Below are positions 8,326 through 14,901 of a DNA stretch of 63,631 nt, in pieces. Origin of the DNA: Chloroflexota bacterium (GTDB taxonomy: Bacteria > Chloroflexota > Dormibacteria > CF-121); contig VBIC01000119.1 in NCBI GenBank assembly GCA_005881425.1, forward strand, positions 1 through 63,631. The letters are read 5' to 3'. Made by a program: the position numbers and the translations under genes. The notes beneath the pieces are model-generated. The model made no database searches, was not told where the DNA came from, and worked only from the letters and a program-made list of their open reading frames with translations. The number at the start of each line of letters is the position of its first letter. Position 1 is the first letter of the stretch.

Positions 8326-8561
8326 GCCGGCCGCCTCTGCGGACGTCCGCCGAGAGCCAGGAGCTGGTCAACGAGATGCGCTCGCTGGCCCGGGCCTCGG
8401 AGCAGGCGGCGCACCGGCCCGCCAGCCAGTCCGACGAGCGGTTGGCGTGCCTGCGCATCACCACCGGCCTGATGCTGCTCCTGGTCGCGGTGCTCTTTTT
8501 GACCTCGGCCCTGCCCGACCTCATGCCGCGGCTCAACCAGGTGATGGCGGCCGGCCTCTGA
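8322..8561 (+). CDS. Small single-helix membrane protein
   Basis: 79 aa, starting at an ATG that overlaps the GAF gene stop (ATGA). The first 45 residues are polar and helical (SAESQELVNEMRSLARASEQ). Then comes one strong transmembrane segment (ITTGLMLLLVAVLFLTSAL) and a short tail. I do not recognise a family. The overlap argues that it is translated with, and may act with, the GAF protein. Confidence 0.65.
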   Translation: MSRPPLRTSAESQELVNEMRSLARASEQAAHRPASQSDERLACLRITTGLMLLLVAVLFLTSALPDLMPRLNQVMAAGL

Positions 8562-8626
8562 CGCCTGGCAGCCAGACTCCAGCATCGCTGCGCGAATCTT
8601 CGGCACACCTGCGGTAAGCTGAGGAC

Positions 8627-8764
8627 ATGGGCTGGACGAGCAAGCCGGTCCGCATCATCGAAATTCCCGAGCCGGTGCCTGAGAGCCTGCCCTTCGCGGC
8701 GCCCATCACGGTCCCGGAACGCTCCGAGCCGGAACCCGACCAAGTCCCCGCCCGCCAGCCGTGA
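8627..8764 (+). CDS. 45-aa Pro/Glu-rich small protein
   Basis: The ATG at 8627 is preceded by GAGG at a fitting distance. The product MGWTSKPVRIIEIPEPVPES... is rich in Pro, Glu and Val, without Cys or a membrane segment. Its TGA overlaps the GTG of the next gene (GTGA), the coupling seen throughout this genome, which argues that it is translated. Function unknown; it could be a disordered adaptor. Confidence 0.5.
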   Translation: MGWTSKPVRIIEIPEPVPESLPFAAPITVPERSEPEPDQVPARQP

Positions 8765-9351
8765 TCCCCGCGATCGGCTATCGCCTCTGGTACGCCGACC
8801 TCTACGACGGGCTGACCCGCCTCCGGCTGCAGTCGCTGCTGGCCGAGACCCTGTGGCCCTTTCGAGACCGGCTCGAGGCCAGCTGCGAGCGGCGGCTGGC
8901 GGCCCGGGCTCACTGGCGGCTGCGCCAGCTGGGCGTGCCCCGGCACGCCGCGCCCGCCCTGGACTGCTCCTGCGGGGCCCACGCCTACCACGAGCTGGAG
9001 GCGATGATCCTCCAGGTGCAGCGTCTGGGCCACTTCCGGCCGCTGGGCGATCGCCGCATCCTGGTGGGCGGCGCCGTCCTCTCCTGGGGCCGGCTGGTGA
9101 TCCATCCGGAGGGCTTTCGGGCCCAGTACGCCCGGCCCCTGGCGCTCTGCCTGGTCGACCCGGTGGCTCCTGCCGGAGCCGCGGAGCAGGTCGATCAGGT
9201 GGCGGCGGCCTACGCCGTCCCCGCGGTCGACGTCCGCTACCTGGTGGCACACGCCCGCGAGTTCGGGACCTCCTACAAGCCCGAGCCGTCTCCCAGCCCG
9301 CTGCGCCAGCAGCTGAAGCGCCTCTCCGGACTGATCAAGGGCCAGCCTTAG
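8761..9351 (+). CDS. Uncharacterised conserved-looking protein with a CSCGAHAY motif
   Basis: 196 aa from a GTG that overlaps the previous stop. It opens with GYRLWYADLYDGLTRLRLQS, has a CERRLAARAHWR segment and then DCSCGAHAYHELEAM near residue 65. It continues with GAVLSWGRLVIHPEGFRAQYA and ends in a basic tail. This pattern (aromatic N-terminus, xCxCGxxA, then GxxxxWGxxxxxxxGxRA) resembles a family of uncharacterised high-GC Gram-positive and phage proteins. That similarity is from memory and is not proven. The three Cys, of which two form CSC, could bind metal. It is the last gene of the GAF cluster. Confidence 0.6.
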   Translation: MIPAIGYRLWYADLYDGLTRLRLQSLLAETLWPFRDRLEASCERRLAARAHWRLRQLGVPRHAAPALDCSCGAHAYHELEAMILQVQRLGHFRPLGDRRILVGGAVLSWGRLVIHPEGFRAQYARPLALCLVDPVAPAGAAEQVDQVAAAYAVPAVDVRYLVAHAREFGTSYKPEPSPSPLRQQLKRLSGLIKGQP

Positions 9352-9391
9352 GCAGCAACTCTGACGCGAGGCGCGACGCGCCGAGCTTTAC

Positions 9392-9528
9392 GAGCGAGAC
9401 GCCGCGTCAGCGGTGGCGAGCCAGGGCGCGCGGCGAGCAGGCCCGTGCCAGGCAATCCGGCCGCACCGGAATTCTGCGGCCGGGCCGCGCACGGGCCGTC
9501 CGCGAGCCGCAAATGCGCCCGGTTAGTC
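9392..9528 (+). repeat. Dispersed intergenic repeat, copy 1 (137 bp, full length)
   Basis: It aligns end to end, without gaps, to 39096-39232, with about nine differences (roughly 93% identity). It folds as nested hairpins. GGCCCGTGC (9440-9448) pairs with GCACGGGCC (9489-9497), and inside it CCGGCCGCA (9457-9465) pairs with TGCGGCCGG (9475-9483) around a GGAATTC centre. It lies between convergent genes and has an open frame on the minus strand, but nothing suggests that it is translated. Confidence 0.9.
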
Positions 9529-9668
9529 GCAAAATCAGCAATTTGCGACGTTGCATGGGTTTTCGCCGGAGGGGTGGCCGGCCGGGGCGGGACCCCCTTC
9601 CCGACCCCGGACTCGGCCGGCCGCGGCGCGGACACGGTGGAGCGGCTGAGGCGGTGCTGAGGGCAGCC
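9526..9668. other. Non-coding stretch with hairpins after repeat copy 1
   Basis: Starts with a perfect 8-bp inverted repeat, GTCGCAAA (9526-9533) and TTTGCGAC (9542-9549). A G+C-rich dyad follows around GGCCGGCC near 9580-9625. Then comes CTGAGG-GCAG-CCTCAG near 9657-9672 over the stop codon of the LysM gene. These may end transcription from the converging genes. No U-rich tract follows any of them. Confidence 0.45.
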
Positions 9669-9968
9669 TCAGGCGCGCGGGATCTGCAGAGACTGGCCAG
9701 GCAGCAGCTGGGGCGAGGCCAGATGGTTGAGCAGCAGGATCTGCTCGACTCGGGGCCTGGGGTCCCCCGCGTAGTGCGTCTGGGCGATGCTCCAGAGGGT
9801 GTCCCCTGGGACCACGACCACCGATCGGGTCGGCGCCGGCTCGCTGCCGTAGGCGAGGCGGGCCGAGACCAGCATCAGCAGCGCCGCCAGCCCCAGGATC
9901 CGCCCCCACCCCCGTCGTCTGGCGGGGAGCCGGAGGTAATCTTTCGAGGCGCCGTCCTTCACGAACAT
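9669..9968 (-). CDS. LysM membrane protein, SOS-controlled YneA-like division inhibitor
   Basis: 99 aa. The N-terminus is basic and carries one transmembrane helix (ILGLAALLMLVSARLAYG). A LysM peptidoglycan-binding domain follows (VVVPGDTLWSIAQTHY ... QILLLNHL ... LLPGQSLQIP). Size, topology and divergent placement beside lexA match YneA of Bacillus, the SOS-induced cell-division suppressor. The start is fixed at the ATG at 9968 because a promoter lies at 9981-10009. Longer readings to 10058 would begin upstream of that promoter. The message would be nearly leaderless. A LexA-type box covers the start codon and another lies inside the promoter. Confidence 0.82.
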   Translation of the reverse strand: MFVKDGASKDYLRLPARRRGWGRILGLAALLMLVSARLAYGSEPAPTRSVVVVPGDTLWSIAQTHYAGDPRPRVEQILLLNHLASPQLLPGQSLQIPRA

Positions 9969-10003
9969 GCGTTCGCCAACACGATAGCAAGAACAGCCGT
10001 TCG
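9962..10003 (-). promoter_or_regulatory. Two LexA boxes controlling the LysM gene
   Basis: CGAACATGCGTTCG (9962-9975) is a perfect Gram-positive-type LexA palindrome (CGAAC-N4-GTTCG) and spans the start codon. AGAACAGCCGTTCG (9990-10003) is a near-perfect one lying between the -35 and -10 boxes. Both positions would block transcription. Confidence 0.85.
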
Positions 10004-10009
10004 TGTCAA
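9981..10009 (-). promoter_or_regulatory. Promoter of the LysM (YneA-like) gene
   Basis: On the minus strand, TTGACA (10009-10004), a 17-nt spacer and TATCGT (9986-9981). The spacer contains a LexA box. The predicted transcription start is within about 10 nt of the ATG. Confidence 0.8.
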
Positions 10010-10018
10010 GCTCGATGC

Positions 10019-10058
10019 CGAACAGGCGTTTGCGTTTGGCGAACATATGTGCTAGCAT
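10019..10058 (+). promoter_or_regulatory. lexA promoter with two LexA boxes
   Basis: CGAACAGGCGTTTG (10019-10032) and the weaker CGAACATATGTGCT (10040-10053) overlap a plausible promoter, TTGCGT (10030-10035), 17 nt, TAGCAT (10053-10058). This arrangement fits LexA autorepression. A further half-similar site, CGAACGGCTGTGCT, occurs at 10128-10141 in the leader. Confidence 0.7.
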
Positions 10059-10267
10059 CGGCCGGAATTGTCCATCGGGCCGCCGATCCGCGGTGAGGAG
10101 CGCGACCGCTCGCGCCGCTGGATTTTTCGAACGGCTGTGCTACCATGCTGTCGTCGCGGCCTCGGAATCCCACCTCTCCCCTGTCTCGGCGTCCTCAGGA
10201 CACCGTCCGTGGGGTCAAGATGATCGGTTCGTGGCCCGCGTCGCAGGCGAAAAAGGGGAGGGACGAG

Positions 10268-10903
10268 ATGCCGGAGCCGTTGACCGCGCGGCAGCGGGAG
10301 ATCCTCGAGTACCTGAGGTTCAGACAGAAGATCCGCAGCTACCCGCCTACGGTTCGGGAGATCGGTGAGGCCGTCGGACTCTCCTCCAGCTCGACCGTGC
10401 AGAACCACCTCAACACGCTGGAACGCAAGGGCTACATCCGGCGCGATCCGACCAAGTCGCGCACCATCGAGGTCGTCGACTTCGATCAGATCCAGGCCAA
10501 GCTGAGCAAGGTCGTGGCGGTGCCTCTGATCGGCCGGGTCGCGGCCGGCCAACCGCTGCTGGCCGAGGAGAACATCGAAGACCACCTCATGCTCAGCCAG
10601 GACCTGATCGGCACCGACAACGCTTTCGCCCTCGAGGTCCGCGGCGACAGCATGAAGGACGCCGGTATCTTCGACGGCGACTTCGTGATCGTGCGCCCGG
10701 GCCAGGACGCGCCCAACGGGACCATCGTGGTCGCGCGCCTGGAAGACGAGCAGACCAACGAGGCGACCGCGACCGTCAAGCGCCTCTACCGCGAGGCCGG
10801 CCGGGTCCGCCTCCAGCCGGAGAACGAAGCTTACGACCCGGTCTACTCCACGAGCGCCCAGCTCGAGGGTCGCGTCGTGGCCCTGGTCCGCCTCCTGCGC
10901 TGA
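10268..10903 (+). CDS. lexA: SOS repressor LexA
   Basis: 211 aa. The N-terminal winged helix (TARQREILEYLRFRQKIRSY, then SSSSTVQNHLNTLERKGYI) binds operators. The C-terminal part is the S24 self-cleaving domain: scissile Ala93-Gly94 in RVAAGQP, nucleophile Ser128 in GDSM, and Lys171 in ATVKR. RecA filaments trigger the cleavage and lift repression. The ATG at 10268 follows a GGGAGGGA ribosome-binding site, and the translated start matches the usual LexA N-terminus. The 5' leader is long, about 200 nt. It is divergent from the YneA-like gene, as in Bacillus, and convergent with hflX. Confidence 0.97.
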   Translation: MPEPLTARQREILEYLRFRQKIRSYPPTVREIGEAVGLSSSSTVQNHLNTLERKGYIRRDPTKSRTIEVVDFDQIQAKLSKVVAVPLIGRVAAGQPLLAEENIEDHLMLSQDLIGTDNAFALEVRGDSMKDAGIFDGDFVIVRPGQDAPNGTIVVARLEDEQTNEATATVKRLYREAGRVRLQPENEAYDPVYSTSAQLEGRVVALVRLLR

Positions 10904-10904
10904 T

Positions 10905-12224
10905 CTACGAGCCCGCAGGGCGAGTCGCGCTTTCGTGCGCGTCGTCACGGGCGCTGACCAGGAAGGGCTCGAAGCGCGGCAGGAGGCGGCGCGGCAAACG
11001 TCCCCGCATCGCCACTCCGTCGGCCCGGTAGTCGACAGCCTCGACCTTTCCCCGGGCGTGGAATTCCGCCTGGCGGGCGTTCTGGCTGTAGGGCAGGACC
11101 ACCTCGATCGGAACGAAGTCGCCGGGCAGCACCTCCCCGATCGCCTGGCCCAGCTCGCGCAGTCCTTCCTTCTTCAAGGCTGAGATGGGCATCACCGCAC
11201 GGGCTGGCGACCAGTCCTGGGCCAGCACCCCGCGGCGGGCGTCGGGGCTGAGGCGGTCCACCTTGTTGAGGGCCAGGACCATGGGCTTGTCCAGGGCCTC
11301 GAGGTCGGACAGGATCTCGTGCACCGCCTCCATCTGGTCGCGTCCGTTGAAGCGGGTGGCGTCGAGGACGTGGAGCAGCAGGTCGGCCTCCTGCACCTCT
11401 TCCAGGGTGGCCTTGAAGGCGGCCACAAGTCCGGTGGGCAGCTTCTGGATGAAACCGACGGTGTCGGTCATCAGGACCTCGTGCCGGTTCGGAAGCCGAA
11501 CCAGGCGAGTGGTGGGATCGAGGGTTACGAAGAGAGCGTCCTGCGCCGGCACCGTGGCCTGAGTCAGAGCATTGAGCAGGGTCGATTTGCCGCTGTTGGT
11601 GTAGCCGACGATGGCCACCACCGGATAGGGCACGCGACGACGCCCTTCACGGCGGCGCGCCCGCTGAGCCCGCACCTCTTTGATCTCTTTGTCCAGCTCG
11701 CGGATGCGATGCCGGATGCGGCGGCGGTCTGACTCGAGCTTCTGCTCGCCCGGACCGCGGGTCCCGATGCCGCCGCCCAGCCGGGAGAGATCACCTCCGC
11801 CCACAAGCCGCGGAAGCAGGTAGTGCAGCTGTGCCGATTCGACCTGCAGCCGGCCCTCCTTGCTGCGCGCGCGCTGGGCGAAGATGTCCAGGATCAGCTC
11901 GGTACGGTCGATGACCTTGACCTCGAGCTTGCGCTCGAGGTTGCGCTGCTGCCGCGGCGAGAGCTCTTCGTTGAAGACCAGCAGGTCGAAGCCCGCTTCG
12001 TGCTTGAGGGAGTGGAGCGCATCGGCCTTGCCCGACCCGATGAAGAGCGCCGGATCCGGGCGCGGACGGCGCTGGATGTCCGTACCCACCACGCTGACCC
12101 CAGCTGTGCGAGCCAGCTCGCCCAGCTCCAGCATCTGCTCCTCGAGAGCAGCCACTCCCTGGTTCTCGTAATCGAGCGCAACCAGGTAGGCGCGTTCGCG
12201 CGCGCCGTTCACGTTCCCGACCAA
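10905..12224 (-). CDS. hflX: GTPase HflX
   Basis: 439 aa ribosome-associated GTPase that splits stalled or heat-damaged 70S ribosomes. The N-terminal HflX domain includes FIGSGKADAL and FNEELSPRQQRNLE. The Gly-rich family loop GGGIGTRGPGE lies at about 150-160. A coiled helical segment follows, then the G domain with GYTNSGKS (207-214), DTVGFIQKLP, and NKVD. The start used gives MVGNVNGARERAYLVALDY, typical of the family. It is downstream of miaA on the same strand, as in many bacteria (miaA-hfq-hflX), although hfq is absent here. Confidence 0.95.
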   Translation of the reverse strand: MVGNVNGARERAYLVALDYENQGVAALEEQMLELGELARTAGVSVVGTDIQRRPRPDPALFIGSGKADALHSLKHEAGFDLLVFNEELSPRQQRNLERKLEVKVIDRTELILDIFAQRARSKEGRLQVESAQLHYLLPRLVGGGDLSRLGGGIGTRGPGEQKLESDRRRIRHRIRELDKEIKEVRAQRARRREGRRRVPYPVVAIVGYTNSGKSTLLNALTQATVPAQDALFVTLDPTTRLVRLPNRHEVLMTDTVGFIQKLPTGLVAAFKATLEEVQEADLLLHVLDATRFNGRDQMEAVHEILSDLEALDKPMVLALNKVDRLSPDARRGVLAQDWSPARAVMPISALKKEGLRELGQAIGEVLPGDFVPIEVVLPYSQNARQAEFHARGKVEAVDYRADGVAMRGRLPRRLLPRFEPFLVSARDDAHESATRPAGS

Positions 12225-12240
12225 TGTCCCTCTCCTTCCC

Positions 12241-13165
12241 TCATCCCGACCCCTCCAAACCTTCCCCGCCGCCGTCTGCCCCGGACCGCTGGAAGCGTTC
12301 CACCAGCGCCAGCGCCTGCGGCTCGGCGGCGATCCAGTGTACGCGCGGGTCGCGCCGGAACCAGGTCAGCTGCCGGCGCGCGTACTGCCGGACCTGCCGG
12401 ATGGTGCTGGCCCGAGCCTGGTCCAGGGTGGCCCAGGCCGGACAGGTCGAGCCCGGGATGCCGGGCACGGAGCCGGCGCACCTCGTCGAGCAGCCCATCG
12501 GCGAGCATCCGGTCCACCCTCCGTTCGATCCGCTGGTCCAGGACCGGCAGCGGCACCTCCAGTCCCAGCAGCAGCACCCGCCAGGGGGGCGGCGCGGCCC
12601 GGCGGCGTGCGCTTGGGACGGCTCCGGTGAGCGCATGGATTTCGAGCGCGCGGACCAGGCGCCGGGGATTGCGCTGGGCCGCGGCAGCAGCCACCGGGTC
12701 GATCCGGCGCAGCTCCGCTTCCAGGGACTCCCTCCCCTCCCCTGTCAGGCGCGCCTCGAGCCGGCGGCGCAGCGGCCAGTCCGCCGGCACGTCGGCGAGA
12801 TTCCAGCCGTCGAGCAGGGCCCGGACGTAGAGGCCGGTGCCGCCCTGGAGGATGGGCAGGCGCCCGGCCCGAGCGATCCCTTCGACCGCTGGAATCGCCA
12901 GCCGCCGGTAGTCCGCGACCGTGAACGAAGCGCCCGGCTCGACCACGTCGATGAGGTGGCAGGCGATCCCGCCCAGCTCCGCCGGCTGCGGCTTGTTGGT
13001 GCCGACGTCGCAGCCGACGAACACCTGGCGCGAATCTGCCGAGACCAGCTCACCGTCGAACCGCCACGCCAGCCTGATGGCCAGCGCCGTCTTCCCGCTG
13101 GCGGTGGGGCCGACCACCCCCACCAGCGCCGTCCCGGTGCTCGAGCAAGCCTTTGGCGGACTCAC
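12241..13165 (-). pseudogene. miaA: tRNA dimethylallyltransferase MiaA with an out-of-frame internal deletion
   Basis: MiaA adds the isopentenyl group to A37 of tRNAs reading UNN codons. The N-terminal three quarters are intact: GPTASGKTALA P-loop, VSADSRQVF, GTNKPQP, ILQGGTGLYVRALL, RRLVRALEI, and GLLDEVRRLRARHPG. Just after LDLSGL, near 12430-12440, the frame breaks. The true C-terminus continues in another frame as ATLDQARASTIRQVRQYARR and LTWFRRDPRVHWI, ending at 12241. By comparison with Bacillus MiaA, about 14 residues including the conserved AIGY-(K/R)-E motif are missing, around 40 nt. The original frame runs on to 12209 with unrelated sequence. This is either a real lesion or a sequence error. 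GTG start at 13165. Confidence 0.8.
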
Positions 13166-13182
13166 CGACAGGGCCCGCCGGC

Positions 13183-14901
13183 TCAGGGACGTTTGAAGAG
13201 GCGCCGGAGCTGGTCGTCCCGCAGCACCAGGGTGGTCGGGCGCCCGTGGGGACAGCTGATCGGCTCTTCGGTGGCAGCCAGCAAGCTCAGCAGTTCTTCC
13301 GCCGATTCCCGCGTGAGAGCGTCTCCGAACCGCACCGCGCTGTGGCAGGCGAGCAGGGCGGCGACCTCGTGCAGGCGCCGATCCGGCGTGCGCTCCCCCT
13401 CCAGGTCGCCGAGCACGCGCTCGAAGACCCCCACCACCTCCGACGCGGGCAGCTCCAGCGGGACCGCGGTGATGCGAACCGAGTGCGGTCCGAAGGGCTC
13501 GGCCTCGAAGCCGATGCTCCGGAGGAAGTCGGGCTGGGCTTCGAAGGCGGCCAGCTGAGCGGGGCTCAGCTCGACCACCTCCGGTACCAGCGCCAGCTGC
13601 GTCGAGCGGCCGCCCTCCGCCAGCCGCCGACGGATGCGGTCGAAGAGTACCCGCTCGTGAGCGGCGTGCTGGTCGACCAGCACCAGGGCGCCCGGCGCCT
13701 GGGCCACCAGGTAGGCGTTGAGCACCTGGGCTCGGTAGCTGAGCGCCGGGAGCTCGGGGCGGACCACGCCCGCTAAGCCCACCGGCTGGGCCGGTGAGTC
13801 GACCCGGGCTGAATCGCTCCCCGGCGCCAGGGGCAGCGCCCAGGGGCTCGACTCGCGCAGCTGGAGGCCGCCGCCAGCGGTCTCGAGCTGGTAGAGCGGG
13901 CTGGCCCGCAGGGCATGGAAGCAGGCCCGTTCCACGGCCGAGAAGACGGCGCCCTCGTTGCGGAATCGGACCTCTCGCTTGGTCGGATGGACGTTGACGT
14001 CGACCAGGCTGGGGTCCAGGCGCAGGTCCAGGACCGCGATCGGAAAGCGGTCCTGCTGGCGCAGGCCGCGGTAGGCCTGCTCCACCGCGTAGACCAGGTT
14101 GCGGTGGTGGATCCGCCGCCGGTTCACCATCAGGACCACGTGGTCCCGGGTGGCGCGATGGACCGAGGGAGGCGCCAGCAGCCCGCTGACGCCGGAGTGG
14201 TCCACCTGGAGCATGGCGGCGGCGAGGGCCGCATCATAGACCGCGGCCACTACGGCGCGAAGGTCGTTCACCCCGGGCGTTTCCAGCGCCGACCGCCCCT
14301 CGAGCCGGAGCTGGATCGCGATCTCCGGGTGGGCCAGCGCCAGATCGGAGGTGGCGCGCACCATGGCCGCGCTCTCGGTCGAAGGCTGCTTGAGGAACTG
14401 CAGCCGGGCTGGGGTGTTGAAGAAGAGCCGCCGCACGCTGATCCGGGTTCCACCAGGGCTGGGAGCAGCCCCCTCCTCGCGGATCGCGCCCGCCGCGAGC
14501 CAGAGCCGCCGGCCTTCATCCCTCCCCCGCGCCCGCGATACCGCCTCGACCTCCGCCACGGCGGCGATGCTGGCCAGCGCCTCGCCCCGAAAGCCGAGCG
14601 TCGAGAGGGCGCCCAGGTCGGCGAGGGAACGGACCTTGCTGGTGGCGTGCCGGCGGAAGGCGATGGCCAGGTCCTCGGGCAGAATCCCGCGGCCGTCATC
14701 GACCACCTCGATCAGCTGGCGGCCGGCGCCCTCCACCCGGACCGCGATCCGTGTCGCGCCCGCGTCGACCGCGTTCTCGATCAGCTCCTTGACGACCGCC
14801 GCGGGCCGGTCGATCACCTCACCCGCCGCGATCGCGTCGGCTACGTCGGGAGCGAGCGCCTCGATCCGGGCGACCGCGGGCTGCTGGTCAAGCGCCCGCA
14901 T
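13183..14901 (-). CDS. mutL: DNA mismatch repair protein MutL
   Basis: 572 aa. GHKL ATPase domain with IAAGEVIDRPAAVVKELIEN, DDGRGI, and the ATP-lid GFRGEALASI. A transducer domain follows (NRRRIHHRN, DVNVHPTKREVRF). The C-terminal dimer domain carries endonuclease-type motifs: VDQHAAHERVLFD near residue 410 (the last acidic position is Asp where Glu is usual), ACHSAVRFGD, and CPHGRPT. It is therefore likely a nicking MutL, as expected where MutH is absent. Its start overlaps mutS by 14 bp. Confidence 0.96.
   Translation of the reverse strand: MRALDQQPAVARIEALAPDVADAIAAGEVIDRPAAVVKELIENAVDAGATRIAVRVEGAGRQLIEVVDDGRGILPEDLAIAFRRHATSKVRSLADLGALSTLGFRGEALASIAAVAEVEAVSRARGRDEGRRLWLAAGAIREEGAAPSPGGTRISVRRLFFNTPARLQFLKQPSTESAAMVRATSDLALAHPEIAIQLRLEGRSALETPGVNDLRAVVAAVYDAALAAAMLQVDHSGVSGLLAPPSVHRATRDHVVLMVNRRRIHHRNLVYAVEQAYRGLRQQDRFPIAVLDLRLDPSLVDVNVHPTKREVRFRNEGAVFSAVERACFHALRASPLYQLETAGGGLQLRESSPWALPLAPGSDSARVDSPAQPVGLAGVVRPELPALSYRAQVLNAYLVAQAPGALVLVDQHAAHERVLFDRIRRRLAEGGRSTQLALVPEVVELSPAQLAAFEAQPDFLRSIGFEAEPFGPHSVRITAVPLELPASEVVGVFERVLGDLEGERTPDRRLHEVAALLACHSAVRFGDALTRESAEELLSLLAATEEPISCPHGRPTTLVLRDDQLRRLFKRP

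Noticed and set aside
9348-9635. 95-codon open frame on the minus strand over repeat copy 1, and the similar one at 39091-39327 over copy 2
   Set aside because: The shared peptide only reflects the shared DNA repeat. There is no ribosome-binding site, and the substitutions include changes at all codon positions.
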